Shown here one piece after another: positions 1 to 14,778 of a stretch of DNA of 64,000 nucleotides (the stretch's first letter is position 1; each line of letters opens with the position of its first letter). The stretch is from Centropus unirufus (Eukaryota > Chordata > Aves > Cuculiformes > Centropidae), in NCBI GenBank assembly GCA_013397695.1, contig VYZI01000484.1, forward strand, positions 270,020 to 334,019. The letters are read 5' to 3'. The position numbers and the translations under genes were made by a program. The notes below the pieces were generated by a model, which made no database searches, was not told where the DNA came from, and was given only the letters and a program-made list of their open reading frames with translations.

Positions 1-3000
1 GGAAAACAAGTCTCTGATTATTGTTTTCGTTACTCCAAACCATCATCTCACTGTGCACTAACAGAAAATTTATTTCTTTTTTCCCTTTAACATCATACTG
101 TGCCCACCTAAAAGTGTGAGTTTCTTTCCTGCTAACATAGATGTGGACATAGTCATGAGTGTGAGGACGAACATAGTAATCATATGCAAAAAGGGAGAAA
201 TAGATTTAATCAAATGTACTTTTCTTGACTGTTCCTGATATTTTACAGCTGGGCCTCTTGGCAAAGTATTTATTTTCCAGGCCAGATCTCAACTTGTTCT
301 TCATTTCAAATCTAAGTTTCTCCTCGCCAAACATTTGCTTTCCTGCTGAATCTCACCCTCCCTCTATTGGCTTTGAATTTGTTAAGAAATAGGTCACAAG
401 AAACTGTATAACTGTATCTCATTACTTTTAAAAACATGGGTGAAAGAATTTCAAGAGAAGGATGGGCAGGAGTTGTGTACCAGCTCAAAAGGCAAATGTT
501 TCAAATAATCAAGACTGCCTTGAAGAGTGAAACATTTACGGTTAAATGCTTCATAGATTGTAGCTTTTGCTTATAATTTTATTACTTTAGTCACCCAGTT
601 ATCACACGAGACAGTATTTAAATTAGAGTAGCTGGATAGAATGTTGATTCCTAGTCTTCCATTTTTCAGAAACCATCAAAGAATATTGCAATATATAAGG
701 CTGATTCTTCTAATATTTAGAATATTATGCCAGTGCTGCACCTTCTACTGTGTGTTTGCTTCCAGTCCTTTTAATAAGAGAATTTTACCTTACTTAAGAC
801 AAATTAGGCTTCTTGAGTCTTGTAGTTATAGTAGAGAGAACATAGTTTTTCTCATAAGTTTGTTCAGGCAGGAATTTTGGCATCCTATTATGATACATTT
901 TCCTCTAAATTCTTTAGTTTTAATTACATAAATATTACTTTTTACTTAGTTAAAATCGTTGATTCTCCAAAGGTCATTCAAATGACCCAGGGCTAGTGAT
1001 TCACATTATAGAAGAGAGGCCAAGTAACTTTTAAAAAATCACTGTTATCCGTTTTCAATATCTGAGATAAGGAAGGTGTGTCAAATGAGGCTATTAAGAT
1101 GACCTATTAATTTCTAACTTGCATTCATAGAAATGCTAGTGGGGGTAATTGTTTCCCTCGAAAAGATTTTGTGTTAGAATATAAATTTTTCTTAATGGGA
1201 GCTGAAAACAAACTGGAAGGTACCTTTACATGGGCATATTAGTCTGTTTTGAGATAAATGATCCTCTCCTCAGAAGATTATGATATACGATATTCTTCAA
1301 TCACTGTAAAAAAATGAAACCATCATATATTGCTTCAGAAATTAGTGGTTGTTTCCTTTTTGGAGGGTTGTTTTGTTTTTTTTGTTTGTTTTTTTTTGTT
1401 TCAGTTTGGAACCCTAAACTTCCTTTAAAATTCTGTTAGATGTTTTTAATTTACTGAACCTAGAGACTATTCAAACTGACTTTATTTACTGACTTTATTT
1501 CTCCTGCTAAGCTGAGAAATTTCTTGACAAAATTTATTGTGTGGTTTTGGTGTTGTGTTTTTTTTTTTTAAATTTCTGAAGCAGATGTTTGTCTTGTATG
1601 TGAGACATAAACTGTAGGATGTGGTAGAGGTGATGAAGTTTACACTTCTCAAAGCCTTCAAATGTTGCTCTAAAATCACTAGCTGTGTTCCCATGGGTTT
1701 ATCACTCAAATTCTTGAATCACACAATCCTTGAAACTCTGGGAATGACAGATTTAATTGATACTATTCTTGACCCAAATAATATAGATTTGCTTAATTAG
1801 GTGAAACATAATCCTGAAATATGAGATTTCTACTTTTCTTAGTGGAACTCGATAGCTGAAAAAGATGCAAAGTGTTAAGTGTTTACACCAAGACGTCAAA
1901 CTAGAATTAATGTTTAGTGAGAATTCAAAGCCACAAAACTTTAAATTTCTATTGGTGAGTGGAGGATTCCTGACAGCTCAGGTTAGATCCCTTCCTTGCA
2001 GTATGAAATACTGACTGTTACTGAGGTGAAAAACAAAATAACTTCACATAACTATGAAAGACCTCTCAAATAAAGTTTATGGATGTCACAAGTTTAAAAC
2101 GAAAGCTTTGACATTAATAAAAGTCATTGAAGGCTCAATATTAATATATTTTCTCCAATAAAAGAGCAAAACAAAGAGAATGCTTGAGGGAGGAAAATTT
2201 CCTTCCTAATGCTTACCCCATCAAGTCCCAGCAAATTTTGCTTGTTATGAGAAGCATTTTCCCTTAAAAGGTGTACAAGATTTGAAGAAGTTAGCCGTAT
2301 TTCACAAGAATCAGAATAATAAAAGAGGCTTAATTCTGAGCTGTCACCTAAATGTTTTCTCTGTAGTTGTAAAACTAATTTACTTTGGCAAGTAGCAATC
2401 AGTATTTCTTTGTCTGAAATAATAGAAACCCTGGAAAATATGTCACTAGGGCATAATGGAATTTGACCTGCAGAAAACTAGTAATGTCATTTTCACTCAA
2501 ATGATTCATGGAGGAATCATACAGAAGTTCACAAAATTTTGTGGTGCCTCAAGCATGAGATAAGTTTTGCTCAGATAAAAAGACCCCAGCTGGCTTCATG
2601 CTTTCTTGCTGTGGCTTTGGTAGCAAACCTTTGCAGGCTCTGGCTCCGGGTAAGGGCAATGCTCATGTGGCTTTTCAGAAGTCAGCTTGTACTTAGTAAC
2701 TGTCTCACATCTGAACTGCTTCTAGGCCTGTAACCCATATAGCTGTAATCATGTTACGTGTCAGCAAAAGTAAGCATTTAGACCCAACCTGTGTGAGACA
2801 TGACTAATTTGTAATCTGTATGGTTAATGACATATGGAAAATGAACCGTTTTCTGTGTGTTTATGAATGCTACAAGGAAATCTGTGAGGAAATTAAAATT
2901 CATGTTTTGAAGAAGGATCTAGACTGTACAGTAAACATGATTTCATGTTCTATTTTTTTCTCCTCTCTTTTAATATTGTGTGTATGAAATAAGACAAGGA

Positions 3001-6000
3001 AAAGCAGTACATGACCCTGAGTCTGATGAGGTTAATATGCACATAGACAAGGCTATTATAAATGCGGTGGTTTTTTTTAAACTTATTGTTTGATTTTTCA
3101 TCTTCAGTGATTTCCTTCACATCATACTTCCTAATTTTCAAACTGGAAAGACCAGAGTGTAAAACCTGAAGCTGTTTTCATTTCAGAATAGAAATAGGCA
3201 ATTTACTTCTGTCTACAATTGCTTGACTGAGATATGTTTTTGCCCAAACCAAAACTTTGCCTAGTGCTCATGATTACTTACTTAAACATCTCTTTCAGGA
3301 AGCTATGACCTAAAATTCTTTGAGAGTCATTGTAAATAGTAATTTCTCCTCTTTGATCATTTCACTATTAACATTCCACCAAGAACTGTGAGGGCCCAAA
3401 AACTAGGATTTGCCTTTATGGTATTCTACCCATTCTTCCCTATTACCTCATAGTTACCTGCTCTGTTTTAGATTTAGCTCATTACTGGTGTTTTTTATAA
3501 AGGTAGCCACAACACGAGTTGCTTATGCGACCTCCAGTTCTAACATGATGCCAAAGAGGCAAGGCCAGGCTTCATCTCTGTGGGAGTACTAAGTGATCAA
3601 GACCATGCCATGCAGTTGTCTAGAATAACTTAAAGATTCCTTCCATGTTTTGGTTTTTATGAGTATTGTAACAGTTTACTATTAGCAAAAAGTACTGTCT
3701 AGTAAACTTTTTTCAAATGTTCAAATCTAATTAAACCAATTTTCTGCTAAACTGAGATTCCTCATTATGAAATAAAGAGTAAGCATAGTTTATGGGTATC
3801 TTAATTTATGCCTGCTGGAAACTAGATTTTGCAATATAAATACTTAGATATACTTTATCTTCAGAATTAGATTAGCATACGCCTGAAATTTAGATTTGTG
3901 AAAACAATCGCTCTGTGATGATTTATTGTAGAATGTTTTTATCATAATTATTTTGTTACCAATCTGTAGTTCATAAAGTCTGAATATATGATTAGTTCAA
4001 AATCTACTAGGGCAGCTTTTGGTGATAACTATGGTTTATTTCTGTAAGTAGCTTAAAGTGTTTAAAAGATCCTAAATGATCTTATCTAAATAGTCACAAA
4101 TAAGAAGGACAAAACAGCAAAAAAGTCAGTAAGGAATGGATCCTGGGAATAAGGGTCTACCTCTCCGGCTTGTCACCTCCCAAGCTCTCTTCAAGCTGCT
4201 TCATTTTCAGAAGAGTATTTATAACATATTTACTTGTTGTTTTATGAATGAGACAAATGAATTAATCTGTATGCATATAGAATGAATGATGATTCTAAAG
4301 TGTTAGCAGGGATTTTAAATTGATGCCATGCTGGGAATGCTACAGATTGTTCCTATTAGCACTTCTTTTTGAAAGAAAAATATTTTAATTTTGAAAATTG
4401 TAATTCCCACTAATATATGTGAATTATTGTATGATAGAGATTTTATTTCAAACACCTTCCTTCCTGAGAGGAAGGAAAAAAATGAGGGAGCATAAAATAT
4501 TTCATATTTTGGCAAGTAGAGTATTTAGTAAAACTGTTTCATTCTACTGCTGTATATTTTACTTGGGGATCCTGTGATAGCTTTCTGCTGACCTAATAAA
4601 TTTCCTGGACCTATTAGTGGTTGTCAATAAAGTATATCTATATCGTGTCTTAGGGCTTAATTAGATTTTTATAATCAGCTTCCCCTGACATTACTGTGGT
4701 AACTGTACTGGAGAAGACCCTAATTAGTTAACTCCCATAGTGTTTAAAGGATGCATTTAACATTTTTCTTCTCTGTACATTTTGATTACTTTTCCAGCCT
4801 CTGAATGTGAAAAATAGACATTCTAGTACATTTTTCTTTTTTTTCCCCTTTGGTTAGAGGCAATAGCAGGAAAAATGTGTAATTTTCACACTTCTAGTAC
4901 CATGCCTCTTTGTATCTGCACTGAGCTTTCATGAAGCAAAACATCTTTTAATTCTTAGTGTTTTCTGTTTCAGGGCTTTTTATGATAATTTTGTAACTTT
5001 AAGAACTATATAATGCCTTCTGTAGAACTAAAAAGTATTCCTTATGTAGTAGAGCTACTGCTTTACTAAAAAGGAAGTTGGAGATGGCACCCTCATTCCA
5101 CATAGCAACTCATGTGGGCTTTTTACTTAGAGAAAAATGAACTTTCTGGTATGAAATTTTGCATACATGGTAACAGAAAGATATATTTCTTTCTGTCCTT
5201 GTGACAGGACTTGCATTCAAATGTAATTTGGCAAAAAGAAAATAAAAGCTATATCTGTTTTGTTTGATGAAGTTATCTTAGACACAAAGTAGAGATATAT
5301 TCTTAGTGCACATATATTTTCTATTCCTCTGTAAGTATTTCAAGACATATCAAATTCATAGTATTAATCTGTATTAACAACAGATCTTAATGCTCTAATG
5401 AAACTCTAATCGCATGGGTCTTCAGTAAACACTTAAGTAAATATATTTATAGTATATTTATGTATATTTATACATATATAATTAAGCGTTAAGTAGATAG
5501 AGATGCCTGAATTCAGTGTAAAATATGTGAATGTCTAATGAATAAAAGTTTAACTTCAGAGAACCGAGCAGATAAAGAAAGGAGGCATAACCTATGGAGA
5601 GGTTGTTTTATATAGGAGAAATGCTATACATTTTAGTGATTGGATACTTAGGTTGGTGTTGAAGAGAGAAGAAGCAAGAATTAGTAAGTGAATAGGGAGA
5701 AACTTTCACAGAACAGCAAGAAAATAGTGGATTGGGAGAAAAGAGCTGAAAGAAGAGTCAACCAGTGCAAATATTTATGCACACGAGAGACTCTGTGTCA
5801 TTGAGTTACATTGCTTGTCAGGGCTTTGGAAGGGTGGCTTCCAGATCTTGTTGAATTAAAAAAAATGTTTACCCTTGAGAACAAATTTAATGTAGGTTAC
5901 CGTTGGTATAAGGGATCTTTGGAAAGCTAAAGCTGGTCTCTGATACCTCATCTGTAGACTGGAGGGAACATCATGTTAGTCAAACACAAATGATAAGTAA

Positions 6001-8543
6001 ACAAATAATTTCAGATTATGGAGTGCCGAGGTATTATGAGGCACGGGCACACTAAATCCATGAAGATAACTTGTTAAATGATACTGCAGAACTACTCAGG
6101 TTAGCACTGAGCTTACTTGAGGAGCCATGTGACTTCTTAAGGACTCAGTCCACTGTGAGATAGTTCTTATGAGGGCAAGGCTTAAGGATTAACCATATAG
6201 CAGTTAAACAGCTTTTAGACGGAGACCTTTGTACAGGACTGCCTTGTGTTATGTAGCTTGCGTCCCACAGCTGCCACGGTCATCTCTGCACCATGCTATT
6301 CTGTGTACTATTGTCTCAACTTCAGTGCCAGCGTAGCCTGAAAGAAAGCAGTATGGGTGGTAGCAGTCTGAGAAGGCTGTAACTGCAAGATGACACGATT
6401 TAGGGGATTGTCAGAGGCAGAGATCAAGCCTTCTGGGTGTCACAGAATGAGACTTTGCTGCCTGAGGTGCTGCACTATAGGCATGACGGAGTTCTAAATC
6501 TCTGTGAGTTCACCTGGTCACTGAAGGGAGCCAGGAAGCAATGTAGTGCCATCAAGTGTTGTGCTTCTATTCTCTACTCTCAAATTCTCAGTTTCATAAC
6601 TTTGCATTTTGTTAGTATCCTTGCGGATGTCTTCTTTCTTTGAGGTTCTTTGGAAGTACTTGCATGAGGGTGGATAACTATTCCATGCTTAGTGTCATTT
6701 TGGAATAGAGGAGAAACTAATGCTGTGCTTAGACTTATTCTTTGATTAGCAAACACAACAAATACTACATCTTTGATTTTTTTAATGATTTGTGAAGAAT
6801 GGCAGGTTATAGATGTGTCGTGAGTATGATCTGTGTGAATTGTAGCTCACAGACAAACATCAGAATTGTTATGATAACTGTCGTTATGATAACTATATGT
6901 CCTGCGTTGTTTTCGTCTCACAAGGAAGCAAACTCCATTATTGTCTATGGAAAACAATGTGTAAATCATGGTGGTCTGGTGTTGTAATGCTTTTATTTTG
7001 CTTAGCTGTCAGTACCATTAGTCATTTGCCCTCAAATTCAGTCAGATAATTTTATCAACCGCTATTGTTGGACTGGTTTCTGGCTGCATTTAGCTTATTT
7101 TTATTTTTAAGAGAGATTATAAGGAATTTACTCCTGATTAGTGAGTGATACAGTCATACCCACCATTATAAATTTTTTTTGTATTCTGTGACTGGAAGTC
7201 ATCCTGAAATAGTTACTTGAATGCTATATGTCAGAAAATTCGAACTCATGTCTGGAAAACTGAGGTGCAGCTATTTCCTTGCTAACAATTAAGAGACCTG
7301 AAATTACATTAGTTAGAAGGTGATATCTGTTATTCTATTGTAAAGTACTTATTAAAATACTCAAGTTAAGCTGTATGCATTATAATAAAGAAAATTCTGC
7401 TAAATGTTTTGAAGAAGTCTCATGTCATAAAGGATTAGCTAGTTATACTACCAAATAAGTTGACCTAAGTACCCAGTTGTGTTTGATAAAAGCTTGTAAG
7501 AGGTCTGCTGAAGGCAGAAAATTTAGATTCCTTTTTACGAAAGATTAAATAAGCCCATTAAATAGTTACCACTAAAATAACTGAACATACTATTGCAAGA
7601 AATCCTTTTCAACATCTCTCTTTCTAATATATAATGTCAAGATCATGACTGAAGATCTGACCTCTGCTTGAAAGAAATCATGACAGATGGCCTAGTCAGG
7701 GTTTTTCAGGATAAACAGATTCCACTTATTTAAGTTATAAATAATTACTGGCCTACTGGCCTAATGTTGCAGTTACTCGTAATAGCTTAAGTATGCTGTC
7801 CCTTACATAAGTAAAGTATATGGTAATATAAAAGGTAATAATTATGTGAATAAACTTTTGAATAATACTACTCTGATAATTTTCAACTGCAATTTCCAGG
7901 GAAAAATTACAAAAGTAGGGCTTAGAAGTGAATGTATAGATACAAACGCACGACTCATATAGGTGAAATGATATTCTATTTGAATGGAATTCTTGGGAGA
8001 AAGTAATAGTTATGGTGGCATAATTATTAGAAGCAATTATTCTCATCACACTCGCTGTTGTTAAAAAGTATATTAGGAAATGTGAGGAGAAATTGAGTTG
8101 GAAAGAGTTGAAGGACTAAGTAGTCCTCCTAGCATTTATGTTTGTAGTTAGTGAAATAAACAAAAATGTTTTGCTAAATAGATACTAAATCTACAGAGGT
8201 GCCTGAAGATTGGGTAAATGTCACCATGGCACCCTAAACTGAAATTAGTGGGACTCTTAAGAGCATTTTCAAATAGTTTCAAATTAGGCCTGAACCTAAT
8301 TTGTCACAGGGCTTTTTTAAAAAATGGGGCAAAACATGAAATCTCAAATAATATGAAGGAAATACCATTTTAAAGTGTTTACCTACTGCTCACCATTTCA
8401 TAAGCATTTATTTAATGGTAAAATTTTATGCTATGGTTGTTTGGGAAATGAGGCACAGAGACTCAAAAGCAAGACCAAAACTTACTTTTATAGAGCAATA
8501 GTATCTGTGTGACAGGATCTGCATCTCTTTCCAGCAGTGATGA

Positions 8544-8822
8544 TCATTGTCTAGTATAGGTGCCGTATGACTGACCTATTACAGGAGCAGGATCCAAACT
8601 GAGCATGAAGTTTCTGTGTTTAGAGTTGTCAAATAAAGATGGTTTATGACTGTCCAGAGCATCATATTTGACAGAAATTCTATTCAGAATGCTTCTCTGA
8701 AAAAGGGCAGATACTTCTTCTCTTGGACCACGCATGGTCTTAGTACTCTTTGGCACGTCTACTTCCGGCACGTCAGAGAAATGTGATTGAATGTGATTTT
8801 CCCTTTGTTTTGAAAAACTCAT
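8544..8822 (-). CDS. Unidentified 92-codon open frame
   Basis: A true ATG opens a 92-residue frame (MSFSKQRENH... to ...GQSYGTYTRQ). It has a mixed, soluble-protein-like composition rich in Ser, Arg, Lys and Pro, and lacks the Phe/Leu/Ile/Tyr bias of translated AT-rich DNA in this window. I do not recognise a domain. A TAA lies directly before the ATG, and the start context is weak (T at -3). Possible exon borders inside are TTTTTCAG|AGAAGC and TAATAG|GTCAGT on the minus strand. It could be a retrocopy fragment, an exon of an antisense gene, or chance. Confidence 0.2.
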   Translation of the reverse strand: MSFSKQRENHIQSHFSDVPEVDVPKSTKTMRGPREEVSALFQRSILNRISVKYDALDSHKPSLFDNSKHRNFMLSLDPAPVIGQSYGTYTRQ

Positions 8823-9837
8823 TTAAATTCAGCATTAACTATCCATCCTTTGAAACAAGAGTGTTTATCTGTTTCAGACACCTAAACTATTTTTTTAAAA
8901 ATCTCCTCGTCTTCATATTTTAATTCAACAGTGAGCTCTGCCCGATTCAAAGTGGATTTTATATTATAAAACAAATATACTCTTCTGTAAACAAACCAGA
9001 TATGAGTGAGGACTTTTACAGATGCAGAATAAAGTCCATTAAAATCTTAGTTTAGCTTCTTATGCCCTGTGCATTTAGATAACTGCATGCAGAAAACAAG
9101 TTAGTCAATGCTTTACCTTCTTGTGGATTTTTGCTTGTTACATTTTATGCACTCTCTATGGCTTCCCCGAAGAATTTCCAGCTGCCAGTGGTGTTCAGTA
9201 CTGTTGTAACATGTACACTTGTTCATGCCTTTATTATTGATCTAAGCTTTGGTTTAAGCTGCTTGGCAATCATCTATGATTAAATATATGCAAAGTCACA
9301 GAGCAAAAATATGAACTTTGTTCTTGTCAAAACTATGTATGTTTGGGAGTCTGATGCATCTGGAATTTGCATGGAGGAGTCCTGAGGGAAGGATTAGGCA
9401 CCTATTTTCGCTCAGCTGTAGGCAGGAACATGCTAGGAGTGCATGCCATTGCATTGTTTTTGAAAGGTGTGAAGACGATTCAATGAAGACATCTGTTCTT
9501 GGATGAGCAATGCCTTCCGAAGACAGATAGCTTGCAATATTTATGGAGCAGAGGTTGCTTATTAAAATAGGAGAAAAAAAGTAGGATTAAACACTGCATA
9601 GGCAAGTACAGGTTGGGCAGTATCTACATATATAGAGATTATTTTAAAAAATATTAAAACAGTAGCCATAAATATAAATATCTGCTTCTACTTTCTGAAT
9701 ATTTTATTCTTACAGTCTTCACAAATGGAGAGAATGAAACTACAATGCTAAAAATTTACCATGGGGGGAAAAAAAACTGTCATGGTTTCTCTAAAGAGCC
9801 TTGATCAATTTAAAATTGCTTTCCGCTTTATGCAAGT

Positions 9838-9897
9838 NNNNNNNNNNNNNNNNNNNNNNNNNNNNNNNNNNNNNNNNNNNNNNNNNNNNNNNNNNNN
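9838..9897. other. Assembly gap (60 N)
   Basis: Sixty unknown bases. Both sides are AT-rich unique sequence; any open frame drawn across the gap is meaningless. Confidence 0.99.
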
Positions 9898-10263
9898 TAA
9901 GAATTATATCCCCACAATTTTTCTATTATTAGTAACCCCAAAGACTTTTCTCTTTTCAAAGCTTTTAAAGATTTCTTAACTTTCTTTGGGTGTAATAGTT
10001 ATGGAGTGGCTAGACAAAGCAACGTTAACTGCAATAATATTTGTACCAGTCATCTTAAATTGACTTATTTTCAATGGTTAGACTGTTTTAAGTAATGAGT
10101 GAAATTTGGACCCTTAGTTATGACAAAATGAATCAGAGTCTTCGAGGGCTAATGACAACTTAAAATACTTATTAGCAGTGTAACAGAGATGAACAAAACA
10201 TAGGTTGATTTTGGCTGGAAATGCTAATATGTTTAATTATAGTACAGGAACATCAAAACAGCT

Positions 10264-10292
10264 CCCCCCCCCCCGAAAAAAAAAAATAAAAA
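10264..10292 (+). repeat. C11-G-A11 homopolymer junction
   Basis: Eleven C, one G, then eleven A and a further short A run. Such tracts are length-variable and sequencing-prone. Confidence 0.9.
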
Positions 10293-13200
10293 TCTGTTGA
10301 ATAATGTAGGTAGTAACATTGTGACACATTTAGTAAGCATAACTAAGTTAAATGATAACTCTGCTTTGTCTTTACATCTTGGGAAGTGCATTTATTTCTG
10401 TGTAATTGGGTTTACGCTTAAAGTAGTGCCCTAGAAGCACTTCTGAAATCAGTCATTAATAAATATGAGAACATGATTGAATTCAGATTCTTACATCCGC
10501 TTAGTGCAGAGGAATTTGATTGTGTATATGCAGTAACTATACAAGAAAACTGGCCTCTTGATCATTCGAGGTGTCAACTGAATGATTTGTGGGCAATTGT
10601 GCTTGTTTTTTGGTTGGTCTCTGCAAATTTTTTAATGAGGCCAGCACATTAGCTAAATATTTTAGTGAACTGGTGCAAGTATCAGACAGGTAGATGCCAT
10701 TTACTCATCTGGCCATTTACTCATTACTCATTTGGCCTTTGAAGCTACTGAGATTGCAAGTTACATTATTTAAATGCTGGACTCATCTGTTTCTTACAAA
10801 ATTATTCCTCAGTTTGGAGAGGGTTCTTAGCGCTTGTGATGAAAAACAGATTTTATGGACATTTCTCACATTTATATGTGTCAGCCATTTTGTTTCCACT
10901 GATTTGAAAGAGCTACCACTTTTTGTACTGGATTGGACTGGACTGGAATATTCTACAGCTGTTGGCATGATCATGTGGGTTTGACTACATCTTTTTATTT
11001 CTTTTTAATACAGAGATAATTTTAAAGCTTGAGATTGAGCTCCTCATTTGTAAAAATACAAAGTTAGAGCCATTATGCTGTTATGGTATAGCTACCCTGA
11101 ATTGTTCTTGGGAAACACAGAAGTTGTAGCATGATATTGACTCACTAGATGAGAAAATTGTATGGTTTGCCTTTGACAAAAAAATAGCACAAGCTATCAG
11201 CACTTTCCAGTGCATCTAGCACATGAATTTATGTTTGTATTCAAATTAGAATAATTGTTTCGAATCCACAGCTTGATAAGACTCAGAGAAAAGGCGCAAG
11301 AAGAACAACAGGGACTGTATTTCTCTTACCAGAGCTGAGCAATTGAAGACTATTTGCATTTCAAAAATTCATGCAGTTCTGCTCCTGGAATATTGTGATG
11401 ATCCACCAAGTCAGGCAGTGTGTTTACTTGCTGGACAAATACCATCACTTTGATTGCTGTTGGGAATCTTGAAATACAGAGAACAAAATTAGTTAGCTTA
11501 GATAACAAACCATATGTTCTGTGTTCAGTTTCCTTCTGTTTTATGATAGCTGTTAGATTCTCTCTCATACACTTCATGTTATTTCGGTCTTTGTTGAGGC
11601 CTTTGTTACCTGAACCTGATTGTAGTCCAGAGTTCCTCATGGATTCTTTTCTCTTGCTAGATTGATCAACATTTTTTTTGCAGACATTGTGCTTTTATTT
11701 CATATAACTAGCTGATTTTAATGCAACATTATTAAATAATCCCTATGTATTTATGTATTTAGTATTGATATCATACAATGTGTCCCTGTATATATAATTC
11801 TCTATATCTCTTTTTTCACTTAAATTCTAAATAAAAATTGTCTCGTCTGGTAAGGTCTGATTAAAGTGTCTTTCTATTTTTAAAGAAATACACAAGAGAT
11901 TGATTAAGATTTTTTTTCAGACAATCTATTTGAGGTGGTGTTTCTTCAGTCCTATGAACAGGTGCAGAGTACTCCTTTCAGTTATCATTTGTACAGTGGT
12001 AGTCATCGTTTTGACTCCTCAGGACGAAGAAAGAATTGCTAATGTTCCAAGTAGTTCTGCTCCCCAAAAAGAACAGAATAGGAATGTAGCTATAGTCAGA
12101 TGATTCTTTGTCTTCACAGATACAGGCAGTATAGAAAGGATTGATTTATCACTTACTGAGGGGGTGATGGTGGTGTCACTCTTTGGAATGGTCTCCTTGC
12201 AGATCCTTGGAGGGCCATTGCCACAGGTTAATGGCATACAGTGAACTTGAGCATACACTCTTCATTACACCTGTAGCTAAGGTAGACTCTGTGGAGCTGT
12301 AAAATAATGTGTTTTTAAAAGGTTGTAAAACTTTGAGAACATAGACTTCTTGCTAGCTGGCATTATAGAGCATACACTGCAAATTGTCGAAATGTCATAT
12401 ACCTGTCTCAACTGCATAGAATCTCATAATAAGTTCAAGTAGTTACCTTTGTCATACTGAACTAAAGCTGCTACCTGGGGCTTATGTTTCTTTCTCAGTA
12501 CCAGGAGTATCCAGTTGTTTTGTAGAATACTGCCTATACTAATCTATTTTTTAACTTCATTTGTAATTAAACCCAAACCGTGTTGTATAACATCTTATAT
12601 GCTTATATATGTTGTATAGAATTGTGTTCTCTTCACCTCAGGAGTGGAGAGCACATGACTGTAGGGATGGTAGAGTTTGCATTACTTCTCTACACTAAAC
12701 ACAACTGGATATAATTAACTGTACACTGAAACATGCAGCAATATAGGTTCATTTCTGCTAGAAGTTTACTTGAGAATTTGGTAGACAAGCAGAAAAAAAA
12801 GAAAGTATCCTGACAGAGAAAGCTTTCCCTCTTAGTAAGACACCAGTAGTGTGATGGTTCAAAAGAAAACTTCAGCTCAGTACTTATACAAGCTGTACCT
12901 CATCTGTAGTTGTAGCAGACTTATAATTTGAAGATCTAGGAATTTGGGAGGCATATGTTTAATTCCCAGGGTATCTTTTCTACCACTTATCATAAATATA
13001 CTAGGTTAATATTACTGCCTTTGCAAAAACATGTTTGTGTGCATCCAGTCGAGAGAAGGAAGTGACCATTTCAAGTGGGTTTTTTGCAGTATTAGGAAGA
13101 TAGGAAGTTTGCCACCAGTCTTGGGAGGTTGTCCATCTGAACAATATTCTGGAGATAAATATTTTTTATGAAGAATATTCTTTTAAAATGGATGTGAAGA

Positions 13201-13751
13201 CATTCTTAAAATTTCAAAGTGCTGCTTTGTTTGTTCCAAGCTCATATTCTTTCTTTAGGGAAGAAGCAAGCAGTAAAGGGCTCCCAGCTGAAAGTGTAGC
13301 CACTTTATGGTGTGCATTCAGAGGAATGCAGAAGTCTGGGATTTTTTTCAGATATAGCAAGTCAGAAAGTTATACAGACATTAATTTGGGTTGTAATTGT
13401 CATATAGTATTCTTCTGGAGGAGACTTAAAAAATTCTTACATTCATTCTAAATATGCATTTTGCTTATTTTTTAAAAAATTTAAAGTTTTGTAATTGTTT
13501 TTCTGTAGCTAGCATTAATCTCTAGTTTTTGAGCATCTACACAAAAAACACACAATAATTTACTGTTCATAGGAGAATGCAGTTCAGCATCATAACAAAT
13601 GAAATATGCCCATATGAAATATGTATTTTGTGTAGTGAAATATTTTACTAAAGAGTTACTGGTTGATTTTTACTACAACAGAGAAGCACTGCCTAGAGCT
13701 GTTCATTTGTCTATTAATGTTCAAGTGGCATGAGCGTCTGGGTAAACGAAG

Positions 13752-13911
13752 ACTGTCCCTTAGTCAAGGAGGACCGGGTTAGACACTGTTGAGGCAAAGT
13801 GGGCACCCACAATTCCATGGATCCTGATGGGATGCACCCAGGTGTGCTGAGAGAGCTGGCAGATGTTATTGCTACGCTGCTCTCTGTTATCTTTGAAAGA
13901 TCATGCAGAAC
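13752..13911 (+). mobile_element. CR1 LINE fragment (ORF2 reverse transcriptase region)
   Basis: The plus-strand translation contains the PDGMHP motif followed by VLRELADVIA and a piece resembling SVIFERS, which is the start of the CR1 reverse transcriptase domain. A few bases differ from a working copy and the fragment is cut at both ends. It is an old insertion with no nearby 3' tail. Confidence 0.8.
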
Positions 13912-14778
13912 ATGAAGTTACAGAATAACACATAAATTTTAAAATGTTATAAACAACCAAATTGTAAATTGCTTCAGATACTGCAGAGAAAAAAATTCTC
14001 AACTTTACTTTGTGTAATTAACTAGCAAAGCTTTTCAATTAATAGCTGTATTACAAATTGCAAATGAAACATAGATTGTGAGGTTTTAAAAATATTTATG
14101 GAGGTTTCTTACACTTAAAACCCACCAGTTTACTAGCACTGTATTTTCAGGCTGTGTCAGCGTTGCCTAAAACATTGTTACTGTTGCAAACTAAAAAGTT
14201 CACCTGCAACTTCCAGTTGGCATGTAACATTTTTGATGGTGTGTGTATAATATTTCTTGCTATTTAAAATACATCCTAGTGTAATTCTTCAAGACAAGCC
14301 CCATGTATCGATGTGTGTGGGCATGAGTACATACACGAATGCGTGTTTCCATGCTGTTGATTTGTATTTAATGTCTTCTACTGCTTTAGGGCTATTTCTG
14401 TTTGTTTCAGGGAATGTGGGGTATTGCATCCAAATGTTTTATGGTACTAGTCTCACAGATATTTTGTAATAACAGTCCTTTCAAACAACACTTTAATTTG
14501 AAAAGTTACAACTTGAGAAAGTTTTAACATGGTGAGAAGGGACTGAATTTTTGGAGACTGAATTGGTATTAATGTGTATGCTGAAATTGCATAAGTTTTT
14601 TTCTAACCTGCATGGCATAACCCCTCAGAGTACTTTAAATAAACATGTTCTTCTAAAAGTGTGTTTATTAACTTGTTTAGATATAACTTAAAAAGCTGTT
14701 TTAAAAGGCGTGCATCCAGAGACATGCACGCAATAAATTGCAAGCCTCAATGTTTCAGGGAATTTAAATTATTTTCAG

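Larger units (their letters stand above)
1..14778 (+). other. Sequence 5' of the first recognised MARCHF1 coding exon (probably intron)
   Basis: No exon could be assigned here. Exon A is preceded by a splice acceptor, so a 5' exon must lie further upstream and this stretch is most likely intronic. It is mostly unique AT-rich DNA with homopolymer runs (T-rich near 1370-1400 and 1560-1570; C11-G-A11 at 10264-10286). It contains one assembly gap (9838-9897), one CR1 coding fragment (13752-13911), an unassigned minus-strand open frame (8544-8822) and a minus-strand exon-like segment (12157-12258). No CpG island or promoter was seen. Confidence 0.6.

Noticed and set aside
9761..9979. Open frame crossing the run of N
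   Set aside because: The frame cannot be known across the gap.
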